A DNA stretch of 34,014 nucleotides from Bacteroidales bacterium (GTDB taxonomy: Bacteria; Bacteroidota; Bacteroidia; Bacteroidales; UBA12170), in NCBI GenBank assembly GCA_016744655.1, contig JADGDY010000037.1, forward strand, positions 1 to 34,014. Direction: 5' to 3'. Below the pieces are notes generated by a model that saw nothing but the letters and a program-made list of their open reading frames with translations, made no database searches and was not told the DNA's origin. The position numbers and the translations under genes are program-made. Each line of letters opens with the position of its first letter. Position 1 is the stretch's first letter. Of the stretch, positions 1 to 8,673 are shown piece after piece.

Positions 1-20
1 GTCTCAAAATAAGAAATAAG

Positions 21-1358
21 ATGAATAAAATAGGATTAATTATACGCAGAGAATACCTGACCAGAGTTAAAAAGAAATCGTTTATTATCATGACTTTCTT
101 AGGTCCTCTATTGATGGCTGCTGTTTGGATAGTTCCTTTTTTCCTTACCACATTAGGGGAGGATATAAAAGTGGTTTCTGTTTTGGATGAAAGTGGAATG
201 TTTCTAAAAGATTTAACTGGTGATGAAAATACAAAATTTGTAGTTGCAGTAAATGATCTGGTAGTAGCCAAAGAGAATTTAATTGAATCGGAGAATTATG
301 CTTTATTATATATTCCTCTTCCTGAAGCAAGTTTGCCTACTTCTGCTATTTTGTATTCTAATGGGCAGGCTAGTCTCGATGTGAAGAATTATATAAAAAC
401 CACCATGAAAAAATCGGTGGAAGATGAGAAACTCCGACTCCATGGAATAGAAAAAGATGTGCTTCGTTCCATTAAAACAAGTGTTTATGTGAGTTCAATA
501 AAATTAGATGGTAGCGGAAATGAAGAGAAATCTTCAGTTGAAACTAATATGGTACTAGGCTTATTTTCAGCCATCCTCATCTATTTCTTTATCTTTCTTT
601 TTGGTGCTCAAGTAATGAGAGGAGTCATCGAAGAAAAAACTAGCCGAGTGATTGAGATCATTGTATCCTCTGTAAAACCTTTCCAGCTGATGATGGGTAA
701 AATAGTAGGAATAGCAATGGTGGGTTTAACTCAGTTTATCCTTTGGATTATTCTAACAGCAGTTATTGTTGGAGGTTTTCAGTTGGTTTATTCTGATGCC
801 TTTAAAGCAGCCGACCCAATGCCAACTTATACTTCCCAAGGTTTATTTCCTGAGCAAGTTGCCACAGAACAAGAGGTTCCAGAGGACTTTCAAGGTGAGT
901 CTATGAACTTCATGATAGAAGCAGTAATGGCGATTAATTTTCCATTAGTTATTGGCGCGTTTATCTTTTTCTTTATCGGGGGTTATCTTTTATATGCAGC
1001 TTTATTCGCAGCTATTGGTTCAGCAGTAGATAGCGAAGCTGATACACAGCAATTTATGATGCCCATTACCATTCCGCTTATCTTGAGTATTGTAATGGCC
1101 CAATTCATTATAAATGATCCAGGTGGCCAAGTTGCATTTTGGTTCTCTATGTTTCCTTTTACTTCGCCTATAATCATGATGTTACGAATTCCGTTTGGCG
1201 TTCAGACTTGGGAACTGGTATTGTCAGGGGTTTTACTAATTGGTGGATTTATCTTCACTACTTATGTTGCTGGAAGAATATATAGAACGGGAATCTTAAT
1301 GTACGGTAAGAAAGTAAGCTATAAAGAACTATGGAAGTGGTTTTTCTATAAGGGTTAA
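21..1358 (+). CDS. ABC-2 type (NatB-like) transporter permease
   Basis: This is a 445-residue integral membrane protein. It has one N-terminal membrane helix (about residues 20-44), a large extracytoplasmic domain (about 45-175), then a cluster of helices from about 178 to the C terminus. The segment EEKTSRVIEIIVSSVKP (about 203-219), just after the second helix, is the cytoplasmic coupling motif typical of ABC-2/NatB exporter permeases. Such proteins form the channel of ABC exporters for sodium, drugs or small lipophilic compounds and need a separate ATPase subunit. None is seen here, but only 20 bases precede the start, so the ATPase probably lies just outside the window. The substrate cannot be inferred. 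The ATG follows an A-rich stretch, as is usual where Shine-Dalgarno sequences are rare. Confidence 0.85.
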   Translation: MNKIGLIIRREYLTRVKKKSFIIMTFLGPLLMAAVWIVPFFLTTLGEDIKVVSVLDESGMFLKDLTGDENTKFVVAVNDLVVAKENLIESENYALLYIPLPEASLPTSAILYSNGQASLDVKNYIKTTMKKSVEDEKLRLHGIEKDVLRSIKTSVYVSSIKLDGSGNEEKSSVETNMVLGLFSAILIYFFIFLFGAQVMRGVIEEKTSRVIEIIVSSVKPFQLMMGKIVGIAMVGLTQFILWIILTAVIVGGFQLVYSDAFKAADPMPTYTSQGLFPEQVATEQEVPEDFQGESMNFMIEAVMAINFPLVIGAFIFFFIGGYLLYAALFAAIGSAVDSEADTQQFMMPITIPLILSIVMAQFIINDPGGQVAFWFSMFPFTSPIIMMLRIPFGVQTWELVLSGVLLIGGFIFTTYVAGRIYRTGILMYGKKVSYKELWKWFFYKG

Positions 1359-1733
1359 GATTAAGATAAGATGTTGCCTTTGAGCTAATAAACGACAAGT
1401 ATATTGGCGTTCCACGCAAAGAAAATGCAAAGTTATTTCACAAAGTCCCCTTAAGGATTTATGTGTTAATGATAAAGCTTTGGGTTCTTAGCGTTATTTT
1501 TACTTAGCATCCTTAACGTGAAATGATTACAGGGTCTGAACTTTGAATATCAAACTTCTCATTAAAATAGAACTGCCCATTCAATCATTAAATCAGTCCT
1601 CCCTTAAACCATTAAACCATTGTCTCATTATTTCATTGATTAATTCCTTTTAACGTCTAAAAATAGTAGAATCACTGATGCGATTTTTAGGCTCTGAATG
1701 ATACATTATATGTATTTTTGCCAAAAATCGACG
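1359..1733. other. Intergenic region with degenerate repeat remnants
   Basis: No credible coding sequence. Around 1413-1432 there are CACGCAAAG and ATGCAAAG words, faced at 1487-1523 by CTTAGCGTT, CTTAGCAT and an AACGTGAA word, forming an imperfect inverted arrangement. From about 1574 to 1640 there is a tract of CATT/AATC/AAACCATT words, including TTAAACCATTAAACCATT at 1604-1621. I recall such words as common decayed dispersed repeats between genes of Bacteroidota, but cannot confirm family membership here. The right end holds the promoter of the next gene. Confidence 0.5.
1713..1720 (+). promoter_or_regulatory. Promoter -7 box of the M64 peptidase gene
   Basis: TATTTTTG matches the Bacteroidota -7 consensus TAnnTTTG. 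It lies 13 nt before the ATG at 1734 and inside the only upstream in-frame extension, which argues that translation starts at 1734 with a very short leader. No clean -33 TTG is seen at the usual distance. Confidence 0.55.
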
Positions 1734-3008
1734 ATGCGACGACTAATATTTTCTATTTTATTATTGTTTATATATCAGGGAGTTTCGGCTTCATTCGATG
1801 AGTATTTTGTGAGCAAAACCATGCGCATAGATTATCTTCACGCTGGAAATCATCAACAGGAGCAATATTATGTTCAAATAATAAAACAAGAACCATATTG
1901 GGGAGGCCATCAAGAAAACCTAATCGATACCTTTAAATACGGAAAATATTTCTTCGAAGTTTATGATAAAACTTCTGGAGCACTGATTTATTCCAGAGGA
2001 TATAGTAGCTTATTTGGTGAGTGGCAAACCACCGATGAGGCAAAAAAAATCAATAAATCATTTTTTGAAAGTATCGTATTTCCATTTCCAAAGAACGAAA
2101 TTATTGTAAAATGGTATTCACGAAACTGGGATGGTCAATTTGAAAAACAAATGGAATTAGAAGTTGATCCTAAAAGCTATTTCATTGAACCTAATTTGGC
2201 TAAGCCATATCCTGTATATGATGCTTTAATTTCTGGATCTCCTCAAATCATGGTGGATATTGTGATTTTACCTGATGGTTATAGCAAAGAAGAAATGGAA
2301 CTGTTTAAAAGCGATTGCGATAAATTTGCAAATGAACTGTTTAAATATTCTCCTTATTCAGACTACAAAGAACACTTTAATATTAGAGGAGTTTTAGCCC
2401 CAAGTATGGATAGTGGTAACGATATCCCTGCTGATTCAATTTGGAAAAACACACAATTGAATTCTAGTTTTTATACTTTTGACAGTGAGCGATATTGTAT
2501 GACCGAAGATTTCAAAAGTGTGAGGGATTTAGCCGCAAATACTCCTTATGATCAAATTTATATTTTGGTAAATAATGAGAAGTATGGAGGAGGAGCTATC
2601 TATAATTTCTATAATGTTAGTGTGAACTCCAATGCAAAAGCAGGTGCCATTTTTATTCATGAGCTTGGTCATGGTTTTGTAGGTTTAGGCGATGAATATT
2701 ATACCAGCTCAACAAGTTATAATGATTTTTATAACTTAGAGGTAGAACCATGGGAGCCCAATATTACTACAATGGTAGATTTTGACAGTAAATGGAAACA
2801 TTTAGTAGATTCAAAAACACCTGTTCCAACTCCCGATATTGAAGAATATAAAGGAGTAACTGGAGTTTTTGAAGGAGGAGGATATGTGGCAAAAGGTGTT
2901 TATCGCCCTCGTCATGATTGTTTAATGAAATCTTTTCAAGATGACATATTCTGTGATGCTTGTAAGGAAGCTATTATAAAAATGATTGAATTTAACTCAG
3001 AGAAATAA
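1734..3008 (+). CDS. Secreted M64-family zinc metallopeptidase
   Basis: A 424-residue exported metallopeptidase. The protein starts with a basic and hydrophobic signal peptide (MRRLIFSILLLF, cleavage probably after about residue 20). An N-terminal beta-rich domain of about 140 residues precedes the peptidase domain, as in the M64 (IgA peptidase-like) family. The zinc motif HELGHGFVGLGDE (residues 309-321) supplies H309, E310, H313 and D320. I chose the ATG at 1734 over an in-frame ATG at 1698 because the latter would put a promoter-like box inside the gene and hide the signal peptide. No T9SS tail is visible: the sequence ends soon after a CDACKEAI segment. The gap to ptb is only 30 nt, so co-transcription with ptb-buk is possible. 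The substrate is unknown; the family name does not establish immunoglobulin cleavage. Confidence 0.88.
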   Translation: MRRLIFSILLLFIYQGVSASFDEYFVSKTMRIDYLHAGNHQQEQYYVQIIKQEPYWGGHQENLIDTFKYGKYFFEVYDKTSGALIYSRGYSSLFGEWQTTDEAKKINKSFFESIVFPFPKNEIIVKWYSRNWDGQFEKQMELEVDPKSYFIEPNLAKPYPVYDALISGSPQIMVDIVILPDGYSKEEMELFKSDCDKFANELFKYSPYSDYKEHFNIRGVLAPSMDSGNDIPADSIWKNTQLNSSFYTFDSERYCMTEDFKSVRDLAANTPYDQIYILVNNEKYGGGAIYNFYNVSVNSNAKAGAIFIHELGHGFVGLGDEYYTSSTSYNDFYNLEVEPWEPNITTMVDFDSKWKHLVDSKTPVPTPDIEEYKGVTGVFEGGGYVAKGVYRPRHDCLMKSFQDDIFCDACKEAIIKMIEFNSEK

Positions 3009-3038
3009 AATTTTACAAATAATAAATCAAGATACAAC

Positions 3039-3941
3039 ATGGAATTAACGAAATTAGATCAAATGTTCGAAGTCCTTAAGGATAAGGAAAAGAAAGTATT
3101 GGTAGCTGCTTATGCTAACGATCATCATACTATTGGTGCAGTTAGTACTGCTATTGATATGGGCATTGTTGATGCAATTTTAGTAGGTGATATTGATACA
3201 ATGAAAGCTGTTTGTGCAGAAGAAGGTATCGATGTTAACAAATTCAAAATGGTACAAGAAGCAGATGGGCAAAAAGCAGCATTTAAAGCCTGCGAACTTA
3301 TCAATAAAGGAGAAGGCGATTTAATTATGAAAGGCCTCGTAAGTACTGATCAGTATATGAGAGCCATCCTTAATAAGGAAATTGGTTTAATGCCTCCTAA
3401 AGCTACTTTAAGCCATGTTACGGTAATGGAAACTCCTAATTACCACAAATTATTAGTTGTAGGTGATGTAGCTATTATTCCAGCTCCAGAATTAAAAGAG
3501 AAATTAGCTATTGCTAATTACTTAATCAGAACTTCTAAATCATTAGGAATTGCAAAACCAAGAGTCGCTATTTTGGCTGCTTCGGAGCAGGTTTCTGTTA
3601 AAATGCAAGCTAGTATCGATGGAGCTTTAATGGCAAAAATGGCTGAAAGAGGTCAGATTAAAGGTGCTTGGGTTGATGGTCCATTAAGTCTTGATTTAGC
3701 AATAGATAAGGAAAGCGCTGAAATTAAAAAAGTAGGTGGTGAAGTAGCCGGAAATGCCGATTGTATTGTGTTCCCAAATATTGAATCAGGAAACGTTTTC
3801 TATAAAGCCAATACTAAATTAGCAGGTGGTGAACAAGGTGCTATTGTTGCTGGTGCAAAAGTTCCTGCCGTTTTAAGTAGCCGTGGTGATAGTGTGAAGA
3901 CAAAATTGTATTCTATTGCATTAGCTGCATTACAAGCATAA
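3039..3941 (+). CDS. ptb: Phosphate butyryltransferase
   Basis: A 300-residue cytoplasmic acyltransferase of the phosphate acetyl/butyryltransferase family, which exchanges CoA on an acyl-CoA for phosphate to give an acyl-phosphate. The length fits the short Ptb form rather than the longer Pta. Family features are the N-terminal AAYANDHHTIGAV region, the MKGLVSTDQYMRAIL segment (about 98-112) and the C-terminal block FPNIESGNVFYKANTKLAGG (about 246-265). It is followed by butyrate kinase, which is decisive for Ptb over Pta. Together they would make butyrate or branched-chain acids such as isobutyrate and isovalerate with ATP gain, or work in reverse to activate such acids. Which acid is used cannot be told from the sequence. 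Confidence 0.92.
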   Translation: MELTKLDQMFEVLKDKEKKVLVAAYANDHHTIGAVSTAIDMGIVDAILVGDIDTMKAVCAEEGIDVNKFKMVQEADGQKAAFKACELINKGEGDLIMKGLVSTDQYMRAILNKEIGLMPPKATLSHVTVMETPNYHKLLVVGDVAIIPAPELKEKLAIANYLIRTSKSLGIAKPRVAILAASEQVSVKMQASIDGALMAKMAERGQIKGAWVDGPLSLDLAIDKESAEIKKVGGEVAGNADCIVFPNIESGNVFYKANTKLAGGEQGAIVAGAKVPAVLSSRGDSVKTKLYSIALAALQA

Positions 3942-3952
3942 TAAAATAAAAT

Positions 3953-3975
3953 GGGTTTGTCGCATATACAAACCC
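3953..3975 (+). promoter_or_regulatory. RNA hairpin between ptb and buk
   Basis: GGGTTTGT at 3953-3960 pairs perfectly with ACAAACCC at 3968-3975 around a 7-nt loop. It sits 11 nt after the ptb stop and 29 nt before the buk ATG. There is no T run directly after it, so it is not a standard terminator. An mRNA stability or processing element setting the ptb:buk ratio is the likeliest reading, by inference. Confidence 0.5.
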
Positions 3976-4004
3976 TTAATTATAAAAAAACAAAACAAGC
4001 TCAA

Positions 4005-5093
4005 ATGAGTATTAGTCAAGGCATCAGAATCATAGCAATAAACCCTGGTTCAACAAGTACAAAAATTGCGGTTTACGATAATGAATCTCCAGTTTTAGTT
4101 AAGAATATTGTACACACCACCGAAGAGTTGGATCAATTCGAAAGAATTACGGATCAGTTTGAATACCGTAAAGATCTAATTATAAATATTCTTGAGGAGG
4201 CTGAAATTAGAATGGATTTAGTTCGTGCAGTAGTTGGACGAGGAGGTTTAGTTAAGCCTATCGAGTCTGGTGTATACGAAGTAAACGATCGTTTAAAAGA
4301 AGACTTAATTGACAGCCCTATGGGAGCGGAACATGCTTCTAACTTAGGAGGTTTAATTGCAGATGATTTGGCCAAGTCTCTTCCAGATGCGAAAGCTTAT
4401 ATTGCCAATCCAGTGGTGGTGGATGAGTTATGCGATTTAGCTCGTTTCTCAGGTCATCCTGAATTGCCAAGAGTATCTGTTTTTCATGCTTTAAATCAGA
4501 AAGCTGTTGCCCGTCAGCATGCGAAATCGGTTCTTCGTAATTACGAAGACATGAATTTGATTGTAGTTCATATGGGTGGAGGAATCACTGTTGGAGCTCA
4601 TGAAAAAGGCCGTGTAATAGATGTAAATCAAGGTTTAGATGGCGACGGCCCATTTTCTCCAGAACGTACAGGAACACTTCCTGTTGGAGCTTTAATTCGT
4701 CTTTGTTTCAGTGGAAAATATACTTTGAAACAAGTGCTTAAAATGAACAAAGGTGAAGGTGGAATGGTGGCTTATTTAGGAACTAATTCTGCTTATGAAG
4801 CCGAGAAGAGAATGGAAGCAGGCGATAAAGAAGCCAGAATGGTAAACGAAGCTATGGCTTATCAAGTAAGTAAAGAAATCGGTTCTATGTACGCTGTTCT
4901 AAAGGGTGATGTAGATGGTATTTTAATCACTGGTGGTGTTGCTCATGGTAAGTGGATGGTGAACCAAATAAGTGAACGTGTTCATAAAATGGCTCCTGTT
5001 CATGTTTATCCTGGTGAGGATGAAATGAGAGCATTAGCGTTTAATGGTTTGCGAGTGGTTAAAGGTGAAGCCGAAGTTAAGATTTACGAATAG
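4005..5093 (+). CDS. buk: Butyrate kinase
   Basis: A 362-residue member of the acetate/butyrate kinase (ASKHA) fold. It interconverts butyryl-phosphate or a related acyl-phosphate plus ADP with the free acid plus ATP. The first phosphate loop is INPGSTSTKIAVYD (about 12-25). The second conserved block, HMGGGITVGAHEKGRVIDV, leads into GDGPFSPERTGTLP, and an ILITGGVAHG motif sits near the C terminus. The start at 4005 is preferred to the upstream in-frame ATG at 3951, because the extra 18 residues are unlike the family and are encoded by a hairpin-containing spacer. Expressed with ptb from the same transcript. A strong terminator follows. Confidence 0.93.
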   Translation: MSISQGIRIIAINPGSTSTKIAVYDNESPVLVKNIVHTTEELDQFERITDQFEYRKDLIINILEEAEIRMDLVRAVVGRGGLVKPIESGVYEVNDRLKEDLIDSPMGAEHASNLGGLIADDLAKSLPDAKAYIANPVVVDELCDLARFSGHPELPRVSVFHALNQKAVARQHAKSVLRNYEDMNLIVVHMGGGITVGAHEKGRVIDVNQGLDGDGPFSPERTGTLPVGALIRLCFSGKYTLKQVLKMNKGEGGMVAYLGTNSAYEAEKRMEAGDKEARMVNEAMAYQVSKEIGSMYAVLKGDVDGILITGGVAHGKWMVNQISERVHKMAPVHVYPGEDEMRALAFNGLRVVKGEAEVKIYE

Positions 5094-5113
5094 AATTTGA
5101 TTCTGAAAAATAC

Positions 5114-5148
5114 AAAAGTGGCTAAGATTTATTTTAGCCACTTTTTTT
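5114..5148. terminator. Bidirectional terminator between buk and the AsmA-like gene
   Basis: A 12-bp perfect stem (AAAAGTGGCTAA at 5114-5125 with TTAGCCACTTTT at 5134-5145), an 8-nt loop, and T runs on both strands. It serves buk on the plus strand and the convergent minus-strand operon. Confidence 0.9.
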
Positions 5149-5178
5149 ATAATAGGATATTCGTTTTTTGCTAAAACA

Positions 5179-6921
5179 CTATTTGTTTTTCTTTTTGTCT
5201 CGTTTTTCTTGTCTAGCTTTTTTTCTCATTTCCTTTTTTGAAAGGCCAGAATTATTTTTTTTAGTGTTTTTCTTTGAATAAGACTGCTCCTCTTTATGGT
5301 CTTTAATAAAGGTATCTTTAATTCCAGAAAAGACACTTTTCCATAAATAATTAAAAACTCCTTTGTTTTTCACTCTTTCAAATTCAATACTGGCCTTATA
5401 AAATTGATCCTTTTTATTGGGGTTTTGAACGGGGACTAATAAATTGTTAGCCAAGAAATTTAGCATCTTTTTTTCTTTTACTTGTCCATTCTCATCTTCT
5501 TCTTTTAATAGTGCGATTTTTAAATCATGATAGTAAAGATCAAGGCTTCCTGTTGCTTTCGTAGCAGTTGCTACCACATCGAAAGTCATTTTATCAATGA
5601 CTCCTTCTTTAACTTTTACACCAGCAGCATTTATGGTCATTTCATTAAAGATTTCCATATTGGTTTTAGCCAACTGACCAGAAAAATAAAAAGTGTTACT
5701 TCCCAAGGGGAAATTAAAATGAGCATTAAGCTTACCTTTTCCATATACCATGGTTTCAGCTTTAATTTTCATTTCCTTTGTTGATATCCATTCCTTAGTG
5801 TTTCCGAAATTACTTATGGTAGCTTTGGCATTTTTAAATTCGATTTTGCCAGGTTTTTTAAGGCCTTCAGATGTTTCAGAATAAACTATTGTCGTATTAT
5901 TCACATTAATAGAGTTGATCTCTAATTTTTGTTTGATGGAGCGAATAGCAGGCTGAGGTAGTTTAGGTGCGTTTTTAGTATTGAAAGGATAGTTTTTGTC
6001 TCTATAAATTTCAAAGTTTCCGTTGATGATGTCGATACTTTTTATAGCAAGTATTCCTTCATCAAAAAATACTGGAATATCTATTTCGTTAATGCTAATT
6101 TGCTTTATACTACCATCGAATCGATCAATTTGGAAAGGGTTTTTCTTTGCAAATTCTCTTTTATTCATCAATGGTGAAATATTGAGGTTGTTCAGGATAA
6201 AACTGGACTTGTTATCGTCAAAAATGATGTTTTCAACTTCTATATCATAGAATCCCTTTTTATCGTAAAACGAGATTCCTTGCATGTCCATTTTTATTTC
6301 ATCAACAGTAAGAACCTTATTAAACTCAGGAAACTGTTTGTGATCTATTACAGGATTTAGTAGAGTAATATTGGTTCTTTTAATGGAAATATCTGGTTTT
6401 ATATTTGAATGAATAAAATAATCAATGCTAAGTTCTTTAATTAGAATTTCCTCTAATGAAATATAATCGATTAAGGCTTCCTTTTTTGGTTTGTTAATGT
6501 CGATTTTCTGAGGCGGTTTTTGAACGAAATTTTGGTTTTTGTATAACTTGATTTCAGGTTTAATTATCCTGATTTTATTGATATCAATTTGTTTCTCTTG
6601 AATAAGAAGGAGTATATCTAAACTGGTTATAGCAGCACGTCTAATATGAATATTTGCTATTTGTTTGTGGTATTTGTATTTTTCTAGAATTGCAGAATTA
6701 GAATCAGGTTTTAACTCCAGATCGGTAATGCTAATACCCATATTAAAAATATCAAAATAGGCATTTTTAAAACTCAATTTGTAAATTTCAGCAACATGTT
6801 GGTTTTCTATTTTCTGTTGAATAATTCGTTTTAGAATAAATCCTGATGAAATGTAAATTAAACCTATTACTATAATGATGCTTATAAGTATGTAGATGCT
6901 AATCTTAGTCGGTCTTTTCAT
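5179..6921 (-). CDS. AsmA-like membrane-anchored protein
   Basis: A 580-residue protein of uncertain function. It has a short basic N terminus, one membrane helix (about residues 8-30), then a long region of repeating amphipathic beta strands rich in Asn, Ile and Lys, with motifs such as INSINVNNTTIVYSE and YFSGQLAKTN. This is the look of AsmA/DUF748-type envelope proteins, which span the periplasm from an inner-membrane anchor and are linked to outer-membrane assembly or lipid transport. The C-terminal 35-40 residues are a highly basic Lys/Arg/Asn tail. It is the last gene of a probable minus-strand operon, 52 nt after the DUF456 gene. The family call rests on overall pattern, not on a diagnostic motif. 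Confidence 0.6.
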   Translation of the reverse strand: MKRPTKISIYILISIIIVIGLIYISSGFILKRIIQQKIENQHVAEIYKLSFKNAYFDIFNMGISITDLELKPDSNSAILEKYKYHKQIANIHIRRAAITSLDILLLIQEKQIDINKIRIIKPEIKLYKNQNFVQKPPQKIDINKPKKEALIDYISLEEILIKELSIDYFIHSNIKPDISIKRTNITLLNPVIDHKQFPEFNKVLTVDEIKMDMQGISFYDKKGFYDIEVENIIFDDNKSSFILNNLNISPLMNKREFAKKNPFQIDRFDGSIKQISINEIDIPVFFDEGILAIKSIDIINGNFEIYRDKNYPFNTKNAPKLPQPAIRSIKQKLEINSINVNNTTIVYSETSEGLKKPGKIEFKNAKATISNFGNTKEWISTKEMKIKAETMVYGKGKLNAHFNFPLGSNTFYFSGQLAKTNMEIFNEMTINAAGVKVKEGVIDKMTFDVVATATKATGSLDLYYHDLKIALLKEEDENGQVKEKKMLNFLANNLLVPVQNPNKKDQFYKASIEFERVKNKGVFNYLWKSVFSGIKDTFIKDHKEEQSYSKKNTKKNNSGLSKKEMRKKARQEKRDKKKNK

Positions 6922-6973
6922 AGATGCTAAGATAGAAATAAATATTGAAGATAATTAAGAAAGAGGAGTAGAG

Positions 6974-7459
6974 CTAGTTGAAAAAAGACAAATTAATAAG
7001 GATATAATAAGCGGCAATACCACTAAATACAAGCTTTAAAAATGTTCCTCCTAAAAAACCCAAGAAACTTCCAAAACCAGCTCTTGTAGCTTGGTTTAAG
7101 TCTTTTCCACTGATTAGTTCACCAGCTAAAGCTCCTAAAAAAGGGCCTAAAATTAAACCAATAGGAGGGAAGAAGAAAACCCCCAATATTAAACCAACAA
7201 TACTTCCATTAACCCCATATTTTGAGCCTCCCATTTTCTTGGTGCCTAAAACTGGAACAACCTGATCTAAAGCAGTAACAATAATTGTAAAAGTACCCCA
7301 TATTACCATAAAGCGATCATCGAATGGTTTATCCTCTAAAAAATACAAACTGAGGAGGCCTAGGAATGAAATTATAGGTCCCGGAAGAATAGGCAGAACT
7401 GCTCCTGCAAGTCCTACCAACATTAAAAGAATGGCTAAAATGGATAAGAATATGTCCAT
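6974..7459 (-). CDS. DUF456 family membrane protein
   Basis: A 161-residue, four- to five-helix membrane protein. The N-terminal MLVGLAGAVLPILPGPIISF segment (about 17-36) and the Gly-rich stretch KMGGSKYGVNGSIVGLILG (about 75-93), followed by a PPIGLILGPFLGALAGE segment, are characteristic of DUF456 (PF04306). This is a glycine-zipper-containing family with no established function. It lies 47 nt downstream of manA and 52 nt upstream of the AsmA-like gene on the same strand, so an operon is likely. Nothing in it suggests a link to mannose metabolism. Confidence 0.85.
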   Translation of the reverse strand: MDIFLSILAILLMLVGLAGAVLPILPGPIISFLGLLSLYFLEDKPFDDRFMVIWGTFTIIVTALDQVVPVLGTKKMGGSKYGVNGSIVGLILGVFFFPPIGLILGPFLGALAGELISGKDLNQATRAGFGSFLGFLGGTFLKLVFSGIAAYYILINLSFFN

Positions 7460-7506
7460 AAATTGCTTTTTAGTTCAATAAGTTGGACGAGAAATATAAA
7501 GAGTGG

Positions 7507-8523
7507 TTACATATTGCCTGTTTCCATTTCTTCAATATCAATAATATATACTTCCAAGATTTTACATTTACCATCTGGGAGTATGTTGATATTGTCTTGG
7601 GCAGCAGGAATTAAAAGGCTTTCACCTGCTTTAATGAATCCGTAATTACCAAATTTGTCGGTGTAATTAAATGAGCCTTCCACAGCTAGTAAAATGACAA
7701 AACTATCTAGTTGGCCATAATCTTTTTGTATACCTTGATCAAGATCTAGCAGGTTAGTGGTGAAAAAATCATTATTGATAATCTCATTGGTTTCGTTGGC
7801 ATTTTTCGGATATTCAGTTTTGTAATTGTCATAAAGCTCAAAGTCAATAGCCTCCATAGCTTCTCTTAAATGAAGATCCCTTCCTTTTCCTTTATCATCA
7901 ACTCTATCCCAATCATAAATACGGTAAGTAGTATCTGAAGTTTGCTGTATTTCGGCCAGCAGTATACCTGGGCCCAACGCATGAACTCTTCCTGAAGGCA
8001 TATAAAAAACATCCTCTTTTTCAACATTTTCAAAATTCATGATTTCTGGAAGTTTCTTTTCTTCAATCTTTCTGAGATAGACATTCTCATTCACTTTTTG
8101 ACTAAATCCAGCTATCAGTTGAGCATTTTTTTCAGCTTCTAAGATGTACCACATTTCAGTTTTTCCACCTTCCATTCCTCTTTTTATGGCTAATTCATCG
8201 TCAGGATGTACTTGTATGGAGAGCCAATCTTCAGCGTCTAGAATTTTAACTAAGATTGGGAAGGTGTTGCCAAACCTTTGATAAATATTACCACCAACCA
8301 ATTCGTCCATGTATATCTCAATCAGCTCGTTTAGCTCGTTTCCTTCTAGAAATCCATTGGAAATGATACTTTGTTCTGTTTCGTAGCCAGATAAACTCCA
8401 TAATTCTCCACAGTTTTTTAAACCTCCAGTATCAAAACCAAAGCTGTTTTTTATTCTTTGCCCTCCCCAAATTTTCTCTTTTAAAATAGGTTTAAATTCT
8501 AATGGATATAATGACTGACTCAT
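7507..8523 (-). CDS. manA: Mannose-6-phosphate isomerase, class I
   Basis: A 338-residue cytoplasmic zinc enzyme interconverting fructose-6-phosphate and mannose-6-phosphate, feeding GDP-mannose and surface polysaccharide synthesis or mannose use. The type I signature is clear: QVHPDDELA supplies Q104 and H106, E123 lies in KTEMWYILEAE, and GRVHALGPG supplies H181, matching the four zinc ligands of the family. The downstream IQQTSDTTYRIYDWDR segment is also typical. The length matches the short bacterial form. It is the first gene of a probable minus-strand operon with DUF456 and AsmA-like genes. A weak -7-like box (TATCTTTA) lies at 8568-8575 on the minus strand. Confidence 0.93.
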   Translation of the reverse strand: MSQSLYPLEFKPILKEKIWGGQRIKNSFGFDTGGLKNCGELWSLSGYETEQSIISNGFLEGNELNELIEIYMDELVGGNIYQRFGNTFPILVKILDAEDWLSIQVHPDDELAIKRGMEGGKTEMWYILEAEKNAQLIAGFSQKVNENVYLRKIEEKKLPEIMNFENVEKEDVFYMPSGRVHALGPGILLAEIQQTSDTTYRIYDWDRVDDKGKGRDLHLREAMEAIDFELYDNYKTEYPKNANETNEIINNDFFTTNLLDLDQGIQKDYGQLDSFVILLAVEGSFNYTDKFGNYGFIKAGESLLIPAAQDNINILPDGKCKILEVYIIDIEEMETGNM

Positions 8524-8623
8524 AAGTATTGTGTTGAATTATTATTGAAATGGTTCTGCTTTATTAATAAAGATACAAATATTCAAATAATTTTAACTGA
8601 ATTGCAAATTAAAAAAAAGTCAT

Positions 8624-8652
8624 AAAAAAAGCCAACGAGCAATCGTTGGCTT
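8624..8652 (-). terminator. Terminator of the first Omp28-like gene
   Basis: On the minus strand, GCCAACGA pairs with TCGTTGGC (8631-8638 with 8643-8650) around a 4-nt loop and is followed by seven T (8624-8630). Confidence 0.9.
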
Positions 8653-8673
8653 CTAGTATATATACTTTTGTTT

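Noticed and set aside
1574..1640. Possible CRISPR-like or tandem array in the CATTAAACC tract
   Set aside because: The words are short and irregular with no spacers of constant length.
1698..1733. Longer N terminus for the M64 peptidase from the ATG at 1698
   Set aside because: It adds 12 residues ahead of a good signal peptide and its codons contain the TATTTTTG promoter box.
3951..4004. Start of butyrate kinase at 3951
   Set aside because: The extra 18 residues lie ahead of the normal kinase start and are encoded by a hairpin-containing spacer.
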